This document shows positions 1 to 8,718 of a stretch of 64,000 nucleotides of DNA, piece by piece (position 1 is the stretch's first letter; every line of letters begins with the position of its first letter). The notes below the pieces were generated by a model. That model ran no database searches. It had not been told where the DNA came from and saw only the letters and a program-made list of their open reading frames with translations. The translations under genes were made by a program, and so were the position numbers. Origin of the DNA: Deltaproteobacteria bacterium (GTDB taxonomy: Bacteria > Desulfobacterota > Desulfuromonadia > Geobacterales > Pseudopelobacteraceae); the NCBI GenBank assembly GCA_016182975.1, contig JACPFJ010000016.1:12616-76615 (forward strand), read 5' to 3'.

Positions 1-1034
1 ATGTATGCCTGCCTGACCCGCTCCAGCTCGGCCGCGGATACCGGCTCGGCTGCGATGCGCGCCAGCTCGGCCAGGGTCGTCTCCACCGCCTGGGTCAGGG
101 TCTGCGGAGCGGTGGAGAGGTCGATGGCCAGGCAGCCGGTCTCATCGTAGGCGCCGATGGCGGCCTCCACCGAGTAGACGATCCCCAACTCCTCCCGCAG
201 GCGCAGGTGCAGGCGCGAGCTGCCGCCGCCCGCCAGCAGACGGCGCAGGATGCGCAGGGCCATGAAACGGGGGTCGCCGCGGCGCAGGCCGAGAAAGGCG
301 AGCTGCAGGCTGATCTGGCTGTCGGAATCCCGCACGAAATGGACGCGGGGGGCGGCATGCCGCCTGGTCACCGCAACGGCGGGGGGCGGCGCGTCGCCCC
401 GCCAGCCGCCGAAGACGTCCCCGGCGGCGGCGAAGATCTCGTGGCTGCGCACCGGACCGGCAACGACCACCACCGCGCCGGCCGGGATGTAGAAGCGCTT
501 CAGGTGACCTTCCAGGTCATCGCGGCTGATGGCGGCGATACTCTCCAGGGTGCCGATGGTGGGCATGCCCAGGGGATGGCGCGGCCAGAGCAGGCGGCTG
601 GCGATGGTGTCGGGGTTGATCTCCACCCCCTGCTGGTTCAGGTCCTCGCGCGCCTCCTCGGTGATGATGCGCTTTTCGATCTCTACCCCTTCCAGTAGCG
701 GCCTGAGCAGCATTGAGGCGAACAGCTCCATGCCGCGTCTGGCATGGGCGGGATGGATACGGGAGTAGTAGCAGGTCGATTCTGCGTCCGTGGCGGCATT
801 GGGCGCGCCGCCGATGGCCTCGAAGGCGGTCTCGATCTCCAGCGACGAGGCGAACTCCTCGGTCCCGCGGAAGAGGATGTGTTCCAGGAAGTGGGACAGC
901 CCTTCCCTGCCGGTGGGGTCGTTGCGCCCGCCGACCTTGAGGTAGACCGCCAGCTCGGCCGAGTGCAGGTGGGGCATCTCCACGCAGACCACGCGCAGGC
1001 CGTTGTTCAGGGTGTGGGTGAATGATCTGATCAT
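1..1034 (-). CDS. M16 family zinc metallopeptidase (C-terminus beyond window)
   Basis: The reading frame runs off the left edge of the window; 344 codons are visible. The inverted zinc motif HFLEH lies at residues 48-52, followed by an ITEEA stretch that in M16 enzymes (processing-peptidase/PqqL-like) supplies the third zinc ligand, so this copy looks catalytically competent. No signal peptide is evident, suggesting a cytoplasmic enzyme of the YmxG/processing-peptidase-like type. The ATG overlaps the stop of the HIT gene in an ATGA, which fixes the start and indicates translational coupling. The usual family length is about 420 residues, so roughly the last 75 are missing. Confidence 0.85.
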   Translation of the reverse strand, partial: MIRSFTHTLNNGLRVVCVEMPHLHSAELAVYLKVGGRNDPTGREGLSHFLEHILFRGTEEFASSLEIETAFEAIGGAPNAATDAESTCYYSRIHPAHARRGMELFASMLLRPLLEGVEIEKRIITEEAREDLNQQGVEINPDTIASRLLWPRHPLGMPTIGTLESIAAISRDDLEGHLKRFYIPAGAVVVVAGPVRSHEIFAAAGDVFGGWRGDAPPPAVAVTRRHAAPRVHFVRDSDSQISLQLAFLGLRRGDPRFMALRILRRLLAGGGSSRLHLRLREELGIVYSVEAAIGAYDETGCLAIDLSTAPQTLTQAVETTLAELARIAAEPVSAAELERVRQAY

Positions 1035-1453
1035 GACAATGCCTTCCGTATCTGTTCGATCCGCCGCATACAGACATTCGGTGCAAGGTGCGTATCGGGG
1101 TGCGGCTCGGCCCAGATCGGGCGCGGCCATAGCGGCTCGTGGGCGAAGCGCGGCACCAGGTGCCAGTGCATGTGCGGCACCATGTTGCCCAGGAGCTCGT
1201 AATTGATCTTGGTGGGACGGAATACTGCGTACAGTGCATGGGCCACCAGGCTCACCTCCTCCATCAGCTCGGAGCGGGTCCTGCGGTCGAGATGGAAGAG
1301 CTCGGTGACGTGCTGCCTGGTGAAGAGCAGGGTATAGCCGGGAAAGAACTGGTCGCGGTTGAGGACCACGTAGGAATGGGGCAGCTCAACGATGCGCAGG
1401 TCGTTGTCCGTCTCCCAGCGGCTGCACATGGGGCAGGGGGGTGTGGTGTTCAT
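1031..1453 (-). CDS. HIT family (histidine triad) hydrolase
   Basis: A 140-residue protein with the histidine-triad signature HMHWHLVP at about residues 94-101; HIT proteins hydrolyse or transfer nucleotidyl groups (Ap4A, AMP-amidates). An N-terminal CPMC pair (residues 7-10) together with later residues could bind zinc, as in many bacterial HIT proteins. The frame is open upstream to a TTG at 1501, but ATG 1453 was chosen because family similarity begins there; no strong ribosome binding site supports either start. The stop overlaps the downstream M16 start by four bases. Confidence 0.85.
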   Translation of the reverse strand: MNTTPPCPMCSRWETDNDLRIVELPHSYVVLNRDQFFPGYTLLFTRQHVTELFHLDRRTRSELMEEVSLVAHALYAVFRPTKINYELLGNMVPHMHWHLVPRFAHEPLWPRPIWAEPHPDTHLAPNVCMRRIEQIRKALS

Positions 1454-1528
1454 GGTGCCGATCCGTGGCCGCGGGTGATGCCGATTGATTGCCCCAGACA
1501 AGGGGCACTGCTGCCTGATGATTGCATC

Positions 1529-1687
1529 CTAAGGCTGGGCCTCGTCAACGTCCTCGTCCTCCGGCTGCGGATTCTCGTCGGTGCCGGCGGTGGCCTTTTC
1601 CTGCTTGCGTTGCAGCTTCTCCTCCTTCTTTTTCTTCTTCTCCAGTTCCTTCTGACGTTTGATGAAGTTGAAATTCGGTTTTGCCAT
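1529..1687 (-). CDS. Small highly charged protein (52 aa)
   Basis: A short frame that begins MAKPNFNFIKRQKELEKKKK and continues into a Glu/Asp-rich tail; nearly half the residues are charged, with a basic first half and an acidic last third, and no hydrophobic core. It is preceded by AAGGCGG about 7 bases before ATG. It lies between the MacB-like permease and the HIT gene in the same direction, in what would otherwise be an unexplained 250-base gap. The composition suggests a disordered or helical nucleic-acid- or ribosome-associated protein, but no function can be assigned. Confidence 0.6.
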   Translation of the reverse strand: MAKPNFNFIKRQKELEKKKKKEEKLQRKQEKATAGTDENPQPEDEDVDEAQP

Positions 1688-1758
1688 TGGTTTACCGCCT
1701 TTGAGGATGTATTTTTTGTTACGCCCCCCCTGATTCAGGCGGGACAGGGGTGCTGCCT

Positions 1759-2985
1759 CTATTCATAACGCAAGGCATCTATCGGATTCAGCCCGGCCGC
1801 CTTCCTGGCCGGGTAGAAACCGAAGAAGATCCCCACCGCGCCGGAGAAGAAAAAGGCGATGGTGATGGATTCGACGGAGATGAGCGTCGGCCACGACAGT
1901 ATCCGGGAGACGACCGTGGCGCCCACGGCCCCGAGGCAGATGCCGACGAGCCCGCCGATCATGGTCAGCAATACCGCCTCGGTCATGAACTGCAGGAGGA
2001 TATCGTTTCTGCGGGCGCCGATGGCCATGCGGATGCCGATCTCGCGGGTGCGCTCGGTTACCGAGACCAGCATGATGTTCATGATGCCGATCCCACCCAC
2101 GATCAGCGAGATGGAGGCCACCGCCCCCAGGAGCAGCGACATGGCCTTGGAGGACTGCTCGGCCACTGCCAGGATCTCGGACAGGTTGCGCGTCGAATAA
2201 TCCGGCTCCTTGCTGTTGGTGATGCGGTGACGCTGGTTGAGCAGGGACTTGATCTCGCTCTCGGCCTTGTCCAGCAACTCCTCGCTGCGCGCCTTGACCA
2301 TGATCGCGCCGACGTTATTGGGGAATGGGGATTTGACCAGGTTGCGCTGGGCCGTGCGCAGCGGGACGAAGACGGCATCATCCTGGTCCTGCCCCTGCGG
2401 GGATTGCCCCTTGCGCTCCAGCACACCGATCACCGTGAAGGGGATCTTGCGGATGCGGATCATCCGGCCGACCGGATCAACCGATCCGAACAGATTATCG
2501 GCCACGGTCTGGCCCAAAAGGCATACCTTGGCGGCGCCGTCCGCATCCTGCTGGCTGATGAGGCGGCCGCTGACCACCGGCCACTCGCGGATCTCGAACA
2601 GCTCGGGCGAGGCCCCCATGACGACGGTCGACCAGTTCATGTTGCCGTAGACGACCTGGCCGGAGGTGCGGATCGTGCCGGCAGCCAGGGCGACCGATGG
2701 AGACTCCGTCATGATGGCCCTGACGTCGTCGCTGGTCAGGGTCTGCACCCCGCCGCTGCCGGTGCGCAGGCCGCCGCTGGTGGTGGTTCCGGGAAGCACC
2801 AGGATGATGTTGCTGCCGATGCTGGCGATCTGCTGGGAGATGACGTAGCTGGCCCCCGAGCCGACGGCCATCATGGCGATCACCGCGGCGATGCCGATGA
2901 TGATCCCCAGCATGGTCAGGAAGGAGCGCATCTTGTTGGTGCGTAGCGCCCGCAGGGCTATTTTCAGGGTCTGCAAGAGGTCCAT
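1759..2985 (-). CDS. MacB-like ABC transporter permease
   Basis: 408 residues with the MacB periplasmic-core plus FtsX architecture: one N-terminal membrane helix (about residues 20-45), a large periplasmic domain (about 50-275), then three C-terminal helices (about 285-400). The stretch ERTREIGIRMAIGARR after the second helix is the conserved cytoplasmic loop of FtsX/MacB permeases. Together with the adjacent ATPase and the HlyD-type adaptor it should form a tripartite mechanotransmission pump that drives periplasmic substrates through an outer-membrane TolC. No TolC gene is in the window. It begins 3 bases after the ATPase stop, so the genes are co-transcribed. Confidence 0.9.
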   Translation of the reverse strand: MDLLQTLKIALRALRTNKMRSFLTMLGIIIGIAAVIAMMAVGSGASYVISQQIASIGSNIILVLPGTTTSGGLRTGSGGVQTLTSDDVRAIMTESPSVALAAGTIRTSGQVVYGNMNWSTVVMGASPELFEIREWPVVSGRLISQQDADGAAKVCLLGQTVADNLFGSVDPVGRMIRIRKIPFTVIGVLERKGQSPQGQDQDDAVFVPLRTAQRNLVKSPFPNNVGAIMVKARSEELLDKAESEIKSLLNQRHRITNSKEPDYSTRNLSEILAVAEQSSKAMSLLLGAVASISLIVGGIGIMNIMLVSVTERTREIGIRMAIGARRNDILLQFMTEAVLLTMIGGLVGICLGAVGATVVSRILSWPTLISVESITIAFFFSGAVGIFFGFYPARKAAGLNPIDALRYE

Positions 2986-2988
2986 GGT

Positions 2989-3719
<731 letters not shown>

Positions 3720-3720
<1 letters not shown>

Positions 3721-4940
3721 CAGAAGCGCGGCCCCATGGGCGAGCTGCTCCCCGATTTCTTCTTCTTTGCCTCGCCGCCGATCTGCTCGACGATCACCTC
3801 GTCCCCCTCCTTGAGCGCCCCCTCGACCAGTTCGATGCCGCTGTTGTCGGCGATACCGGTCTTGATCGCAACCGGGACCGGTTTGCCCTCCCTGAGGACG
3901 TACACCTGCTGCCCCTTGCTCACCTTGCGCCCCCCGGGCTTGCCGGTACCCTCCGGCCGGCCGGCACGCTTCTCACCGGCCTCTTCACCGTTCGTCTTCG
4001 GCTTGAAGCGCAGGGTGGCGAGCGGCAGTTTGAGGCTGTCATCCCTGCGGGCCGTCTCTACCGATACGTTGGCGGTCATGCCCGGTTTCAGCTTCATATC
4101 GCTGTTGTCCACGTTGACCACCACGATGTAGGTGACCACGTTCTGGGTGATGATCGGGGCGCTGCGGATCTGGACCACCTTGCCCCTGAAGGGGTGCTCC
4201 GGGTAGGCGTCGACGGTGAAGTTCGCCTGCTGGCCGAGCTTGATGCGGCTGATGTCCGCCTCGTCCACGCTGACCTCGATCTGCATCTTGGTAAGGTCCT
4301 GGGCGATGGTGAACAGGGTCGGGGTCTGGAAGGAGGCCGCCACGGTCTGTCCCACGTCGATATTGCGCGAGATGACCACGCCGTCCACCGGTGAACGGAT
4401 GACCGAGTAGCGCAGGTTGGTGCGCGCCTGCATCAGGGTCCCGCGGGTCTGGGCCACGCTCCCCTCGGCGGCCTGCAGCGTCGCCCTGGCCGAATGGTAG
4501 GCCGTCTCCGCCGTGTCGTAATCCCCCTGGGAGATGATGCCGTCCGCCAGCAGCTGTCTGTTCCGCTTCCAGGTGCGCTCGGCGTCGGCCAGGGCAACCC
4601 GGGCCCGCTGCAGGTTAGCCTCGGCGTTGAGATGGTTCCCCTGGGCCTGCTCAACCACGGCGTTGAACAGCGAGGGGTCGATCTCGGCGATGGGCTGCCC
4701 CTTTTTCACCTTGGAGTTGTAATCGACGTAAATCTTTTGGATGGTGCCGGAGACCTGGGTGCCCACCTGCACGGTGATCACCGCGCTCAGGTTGCCCGTG
4801 GCCGCGACGCTGGAGACGATCGGACCGCGTTCGACCCGGACGCTCTTGTAGCGCACCTCGGGTGTCCGTTTGAAGTAGGCGAAGGCGGCGATGCCGGCCG
4901 CGAGCAGGACGACGGCCAGGGCGATGAGGTATTTTTTCAT
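3720..4940 (-). CDS. MacA/HlyD-type periplasmic adaptor (RND/ABC efflux)
   Basis: 406 residues. One N-terminal membrane anchor (about residues 4-24), a lipoyl/barrel-sandwich half-motif near residues 50-75, a coiled-coil hairpin (about 100-180), the second lipoyl half with VRSPVDGVVISRNIDVGQTV-type sequence (about 185-205), a beta-barrel and a C-terminal membrane-proximal domain with a Lys/Gly-rich insertion (about residues 315-345). This is the membrane fusion protein of the MacAB-type pump. ATG 4940 was chosen because it starts directly at the membrane anchor; an upstream in-frame start at 4985 would prepend 15 hydrophilic residues. First gene of the three-gene pump operon. Confidence 0.88.
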
Positions 4941-5020
4941 GCGGGTCTCTCTCGGTGAATGGTCATTTCTCGGCATGGCGGTCATGCATGCGAATAGGCA
5001 TCATAGCAGAATACGCCACA

Positions 5021-5056
5021 AAAAAAAGCCCCATGTCCATGGACAGGGGCTTTTTT
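5021..5056 (-). terminator. Rho-independent terminator between 24-aa peptide gene and macA
   Basis: An almost perfect inverted repeat (AAAAAAGCCCC... ...GGGGCTTTTTT with a GTCCATGGAC core) ending in a T-run when read on either strand. On the minus strand it lies 20 bases after the peptide stop codon and 80 bases before macA, so it can end a short transcript or attenuate the pump operon. Confidence 0.8.
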
Positions 5057-5063
5057 AAGGAAC

Positions 5064-5088
5064 GCCCGCCGCGGTTCACGCGACGGGC
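5064..5088 (-). other. Stable RNA hairpin with peptide stop codon in its loop
   Basis: Ten-base arms GCCCGTCGCG / CGCGGCGGGC (one G-U pair) with a five-base loop that contains the TGA of the 24-codon peptide gene on the minus strand. It lies directly ahead of the terminator hairpin, an arrangement resembling transcription attenuators or stable small RNAs. Confidence 0.5.
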
Positions 5089-5150
5089 CAACTATGGCAA
5101 CCCTCTTTGCAGTGGGATACCGGGCGAATCCTGAATCTTGCAGTCCACAT
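5076..5150 (-). CDS. Candidate 24-residue Cys-containing peptide (leader or secreted peptide)
   Basis: ATG 5150 is preceded by AAAGGAG with a 9-base gap, a strong ribosome binding site. The peptide is MWTARFRIRP followed by VSHCKEGCHSWPVA: basic at the front, with two cysteines and two histidines in an HCxxxCH arrangement near the end. A promoter lies upstream (5205-5232) and a terminator downstream, so it has a complete transcription unit of about 180 bases. It could be a regulatory leader peptide for the macA operon, a small peptide exported by that pump, or only a reading frame within a small RNA. Family not recognised. Confidence 0.45.
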   Translation of the reverse strand: MWTARFRIRPVSHCKEGCHSWPVA

Positions 5151-5204
5151 AATCGGGGTCTCCTTTCAAAATATTTTCTATTCGATCCAAAGAGGATTGA
5201 TTTT

Positions 5205-5232
5205 ATCTTAATACTATTTTGAAACTTGTCAA
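5205..5232 (-). promoter_or_regulatory. Sigma-70-like promoter for the peptide gene/macA operon
   Basis: Minus strand TTGACA (5232-5227), a 16-base AT-rich spacer and TAAGAT (5210-5205), placing transcription start near 5198, about 48 bases before the peptide ATG. Confidence 0.6.
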
Positions 5233-5290
5233 CGGTAAAATATTCCGAAATCCATATTGTTCCGGAAGAGCCGTCAGCAGCCGGGCTTGC

Positions 5291-5319
5291 TTGACATACA
5301 CCCGGTTTCGGACTACAAG
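5291..5319 (+). promoter_or_regulatory. Sigma-70-like promoter for cobM operon
   Basis: TTGACA at 5291-5296, a 17-base spacer and TACAAG at 5314-5319, about 40 bases upstream of the cobM start. No cobalamin-riboswitch-like box was recognised in the short leader. Confidence 0.5.
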
Positions 5320-5362
5320 AACAGGATCGAAGCCGCTTGAATTCCGTCCAGATGGAGTAACC

Positions 5363-6142
5363 ATGGCACCTCAGGTATCATTCGTCGGCGCCGGTCCCGG
5401 CGCGGCCGATCTCATCACCATTCGGGGCGCGCGTCTCCTGCGCCACGCCGACGTGGTCATCTACGCCGGCAGCCTGGTGGACCGCGAACTGGTCCGCCGT
5501 TACGCCGTCAAGGCCGACGTCTACGACTCGGCCGGCATGACCCTGACCGAGGTCATCACCGTGATCATGGACGCCATCGCGGCCGGGAAGGGCGTGGTGC
5601 GGCTGCACACCGGCGACCCTTCCATCTACGGCGCCATCCAGGAGCAGATGGAGGCCCTGGACCGCCTTGGCGTCGATTACCAGGTGGTGCCCGGCGTAAC
5701 CAGCGCCTTTGCCGCCGCTGCCAGCCTCAGGCAGGAGCTGACTCTGCCCGAGGTCTCCCAGACGGTGATCTTCACCCGCTGCGAGGGGCGCACGCCGGTG
5801 CCGGAGCGGGAGCGGCTCTCCGAGATCGCCCGCATCGGCGCCACGCTGGTGATCTACCTCTCGGTCGGTGTGATCGAAAAAGTGGTGGAACAGCTCCTCT
5901 GCGGGGCCTACACGCCGGAGACGGCCGTTGCCGTGGTCTGCCGCGCCTCCTGGGAGGACGAACAGGTGATCGAAGGCACTCTGGCCGACATTGCAACCAA
6001 GGTACGCGAGGCCGGCATAGAGCGCCAGGCCCTGATCATCGTGGGGGACGTGCTGGCGGTACGGCGCGAGGGGTTGAAGGCAAAATCGCTCCTCTACGAC
6101 GGGGAGTTCTCGCACGGCTTCCGCAGCGGTGTCACGGTCTGA
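5363..6142 (+). CDS. cobM: Precorrin-4/cobalt-precorrin-4 C11-methyltransferase
   Basis: 259 residues of the tetrapyrrole methylase fold: the N-terminal GAGPGAADLITIRG motif (SAM site), HTGDPSIYGAIQEQM near residue 90, and PGVTSAFAAAA near 115, all typical of CobM/CbiF. The enzyme methylates C11 of cobalt-precorrin-4 in the anaerobic corrin pathway. The frame is open back to 5219, but ATG 5363 with GGAG 5 bases upstream starts exactly at the family N-terminus. One base separates its TGA from the cbiG ATG. The partner CbiG indicates the anaerobic route, so the name cbiF would be equally valid. Confidence 0.92.
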   Translation: MAPQVSFVGAGPGAADLITIRGARLLRHADVVIYAGSLVDRELVRRYAVKADVYDSAGMTLTEVITVIMDAIAAGKGVVRLHTGDPSIYGAIQEQMEALDRLGVDYQVVPGVTSAFAAAASLRQELTLPEVSQTVIFTRCEGRTPVPERERLSEIARIGATLVIYLSVGVIEKVVEQLLCGAYTPETAVAVVCRASWEDEQVIEGTLADIATKVREAGIERQALIIVGDVLAVRREGLKAKSLLYDGEFSHGFRSGVTV

Positions 6143-6143
6143 G

Positions 6144-7220
6144 ATGCGCACCGCCGTGATCGCCATAACCCGCAACGGCGCGCTTTTGGGGCAGCGACTG
6201 CGGGATGGTCTGGGCGGGGCGGAAATCCACGTCTCCCGCCGCTACGGCGGCCAGGCCGGGCCCGGCGCCCGGCTCTTTGAACCCGACGGATTGAAGGGGG
6301 TCGTGGCATCCCTCTGGAACGAATGCGACGGCCTGGTCTTCATCATGGCCGCCGGGATCGTGGTGCGCATGATCGCGCCCTTGCTGGAGTCCAAGGAAAC
6401 AGACCCGGCCGTGGTGGTGATGGACGACGCCGGCCGCTTCGCCGTCTCGCTCCTCTCCGGCCACCTGGGGGGCGCCAACGAGCTGGCCGAGCGCTGCGCC
6501 TTCATCAGCGGCGCCCGGGCGGTAGTCACCACCGCCACCGACGCCAACGACCTCCCCTCGTTCGACATGCTGGCCAAGGAACAGGGGTGGGTGATCGAGG
6601 ATATCAGCCGGGTCAAGGCGCTCAACCGCCTGCTCCTGGACGGGGAAGAGATCGCCGTGGTCGATCCTGGAGGCCGGACCCGCTCCTGGTTCCACGGCCG
6701 GGCCAGGCTCACCTTCCACGACACCATTGCCTCGGCCCTGGAGAGCCGGGCCCAGGGGTACCTGTTCGTCACCAACCGCCACCTCCCGCCCCAGACCCGG
6801 CCGGACAACCTGCTGATCCTGCGCCCCCGCAACCTGGTGCTGGGCATCGGCTGCAACCGGGGCACCACCGCGGATGAGATCGACGGCTTCGTCAGCGCCC
6901 ACCTGAGACGCATTCTCCTCTCCATAAAAAGCGTGGCCCTCATCGCCACGGCGGCCGCCAAGCGCGACGAGGCCGGGCTCCTGGCCTTTGCCGAACACCA
7001 TGCCATCCCGCTGGTCTTCTATGAGAGCGAGGAGCTTAACCGCGTTAGCGTTCCATCTCCACCTTCCGCCCATGCCCTGGCCGCCATCGGCGCCGCGGGC
7101 GTGGCCGAGCCTGCCGCCATCCTGGCATCGAACAACGGGACCCTGCTCTTGAAAAAGGTCAAGTCGGAGAACGTCACCCTGGCGGTGGCGGAGATCAAGG
7201 AAGGTTCAAACCATGCATAA
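6144..7220 (+). CDS. cbiG: Cobalt-precorrin-5A hydrolase
   Basis: 358 residues with the CbiG layout: N-terminal domain with GLVFIMAAGIVVRMIAPLLE (about 65-85) and VSLLSGHLGGANELA (about 105-120), a linker, and the C-terminal domain starting LVLGIGCNRGTTADEI (about 230-246). CbiG opens the delta-lactone of cobalt-precorrin-5A and releases acetaldehyde, a step found only in the anaerobic cobalamin pathway. A GTG five codons upstream (6129) overlaps cobM; ATG 6144 was preferred although neither has a clear ribosome binding site. It ends inside the start of pdxA, overlapping by eight bases. Confidence 0.92.
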   Translation: MRTAVIAITRNGALLGQRLRDGLGGAEIHVSRRYGGQAGPGARLFEPDGLKGVVASLWNECDGLVFIMAAGIVVRMIAPLLESKETDPAVVVMDDAGRFAVSLLSGHLGGANELAERCAFISGARAVVTTATDANDLPSFDMLAKEQGWVIEDISRVKALNRLLLDGEEIAVVDPGGRTRSWFHGRARLTFHDTIASALESRAQGYLFVTNRHLPPQTRPDNLLILRPRNLVLGIGCNRGTTADEIDGFVSAHLRRILLSIKSVALIATAAAKRDEAGLLAFAEHHAIPLVFYESEELNRVSVPSPPSAHALAAIGAAGVAEPAAILASNNGTLLLKKVKSENVTLAVAEIKEGSNHA

Positions 7221-8238
7221 TAAACCGCTCATTGCCATAACCATGGGCGACCCCTGCGGGGTCGGGCCGGAGATCATCGTCAAGGCGCTGGGCTATCCGC
7301 TGATAAAGGATATCAGCACACCCTTCGTGATCGGAGACAGTGCTGCGCTGAAGCGGGCCATCGGCGTCTGCGACCCGACGCTTTCAGTACGCGAGATCGC
7401 CGAGCCGGAAGAGGCACGGCTGCTTCCCGGCGGCACAATCCCTCTTTTGCCGCTCTCGCGGCTGACGGCGGCCGACATTCGCTACGGCCAACCGACCGTG
7501 GCGGCCGGCGACGCGGTCTACCGCTACATCTGCGCCGCGGCGCGCCTCTGCCTCGACGGCAGGGCGGCGGCCATGGTCACGGCCCCGATCAGCAAGGAGG
7601 CCATGCACCTGGCCGGGCACGCATATCCGGGACATACCGAGCTTCTGGCCGAGCTGTGCGGGAGCAGCGACTACGTGATGATGTTGGCTGGGGATGTGCT
7701 GCGGGTCAGCCTGGTTACCATCCACGAGGCGCTGAAGGACGTTCCGCGCCTCGTCACCCCGGAGCGGGTGTTGAAGACCATCCGGGTGACCGCGGAAGGG
7801 ATACGGCGGCTGACCGGCATACCCAGGCCGCGCCTGGCGGTGCTGGCCCTCAATCCCCACTGCGGCGAGGGGGGGATGTTCGGCGACGAGGAGCAGAGGG
7901 TCATCGCACCGGCCGTGGCGGCGGCGCGCGCGGAGGGGATCGACGCCATTGGGCCGCTCTCGGCCGACACCCTGTTTTACTTTGCCCAAAAGGGGAAGTA
8001 TGACGGCGTCGTGGCCATGTACCACGACCAGGGGCTGATACCGCTCAAGATGCTGCATTTCGACGATGGGGTCAACATCACGTTGGGGCTGCCGATCGTC
8101 CGCACCTCGGTGGATCACGGCACGGCCTACGACCTGGCGGGGACGGGGAGGGCCTCGGAGAGGAGCCTGCTGGCGGCGATCAGGATGGCCGCCGGGATGG
8201 CGGCGTCAGGGAGATCTGAAAACGGCATTTATGGATAA
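7213..8238 (+). CDS. pdxA: 4-hydroxythreonine-4-phosphate dehydrogenase
   Basis: 341 residues beginning with the family motif ITMGDPCGVGPEI (about 9-21). The three metal-binding histidines are visible in GHTELLAEL, LNPHCGEGG and MYHDQGLIP, and GTAYDLAGTG sits near the end, so the enzyme looks complete. PdxA oxidises and decarboxylates 4-phosphohydroxy-L-threonine for pyridoxal phosphate synthesis. Overlap with cbiG suggests translational coupling to the cobalamin genes, an odd pairing; a PdxA2-like role with a different substrate cannot be excluded from sequence alone. It is followed by a strong terminator. Confidence 0.92.
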   Translation: MHNKPLIAITMGDPCGVGPEIIVKALGYPLIKDISTPFVIGDSAALKRAIGVCDPTLSVREIAEPEEARLLPGGTIPLLPLSRLTAADIRYGQPTVAAGDAVYRYICAAARLCLDGRAAAMVTAPISKEAMHLAGHAYPGHTELLAELCGSSDYVMMLAGDVLRVSLVTIHEALKDVPRLVTPERVLKTIRVTAEGIRRLTGIPRPRLAVLALNPHCGEGGMFGDEEQRVIAPAVAAARAEGIDAIGPLSADTLFYFAQKGKYDGVVAMYHDQGLIPLKMLHFDDGVNITLGLPIVRTSVDHGTAYDLAGTGRASERSLLAAIRMAAGMAASGRSENGIYG

Positions 8239-8320
8239 CCTGCGGATTAAAAACGCCGTTCCTGTTTGTCCCCCGCTTGTCCGGGTCAGGTTAGATGCAA
8301 TGAGGGCAGGATGAGGAGAA

Positions 8321-8359
8321 AATGAGAGGCCCCGCCGTTTCCGGCGGGGCCTCTCATTT
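8321..8359. terminator. Bidirectional terminator between pdxA and flgM
   Basis: Perfect 18-base arms (ATGAGAGGCCCCGCCG with complement) around a TTTC loop, flanked by A- and T-rich ends. It lies between convergent genes and its right arm touches the flgM stop codon. Confidence 0.85.
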
Positions 8360-8645
8360 ACCCCTTGAGGGCTGTCAGTATCTTGTTGGCGACGTCCTTG
8401 CCGCTGATGTTGTAGGTGCCGGACGCCAACTGCCTCCTGATGGCCTCCACCTTGTCCCGGCGGATCTCGTCTTCATCCGTCGGCGTGGCCTTCATCTGCT
8501 CCACCGCCGAGGAGAGCTTCACGCTGAAGGCATCGTCCGTTTTCCCGGCCGGTGGCCTTGCCTCTTCCGGTTGTCGGGCAACAGACTTTTTGCGCGTGAC
8601 ATCCGGCGCCGGGAGATTGCTTTGGGTTCCGGGTGTAATTTTCAT
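8358..8645 (-). CDS. flgM: Anti-sigma-28 factor FlgM
   Basis: 95 residues. The C-terminal half carries the FlgM pattern: RRDKVEAIRRQLASGTYNIS, then a KDVANKILTALKG tail, the region that binds sigma-28 (FliA). FlgM holds sigma-28 inactive until the flagellar hook is finished and is then exported. ATG 8645 (GGAG seven bases upstream) is preferred to the ATG four codons earlier at 8657. A sigma-28-like promoter lies 45-70 bases upstream, consistent with the usual autoregulatory loop. No other early flagellar genes are adjacent. Confidence 0.85.
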   Translation of the reverse strand: MKITPGTQSNLPAPDVTRKKSVARQPEEARPPAGKTDDAFSVKLSSAVEQMKATPTDEDEIRRDKVEAIRRQLASGTYNISGKDVANKILTALKG

Positions 8646-8689
8646 GGCTGGCTCCATTGGGACATGATTATCATTACTTATATACTATA

Positions 8690-8717
8690 TTATCGGCAGT
8701 ACGCTGTAAAAGCTTTA
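8690..8717 (-). promoter_or_regulatory. Sigma-28-like promoter of flgM
   Basis: Minus strand TAAAGCTT (8717-8710), a 12-base spacer and GCCGATAA (8697-8690). This matches the FliA consensus TAAAGTTT-N11-GCCGATAA except for one base and one base of spacing. An identical layout precedes the FlaG-like gene near 41 kb. Confidence 0.75.
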
Positions 8718-8718
8718 A

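Noticed and set aside
5151-5362. Possible cobalamin riboswitch ahead of cobM
   Set aside because: None of the expected B12-box words (GCCACTG-like) could be found in the short leader.
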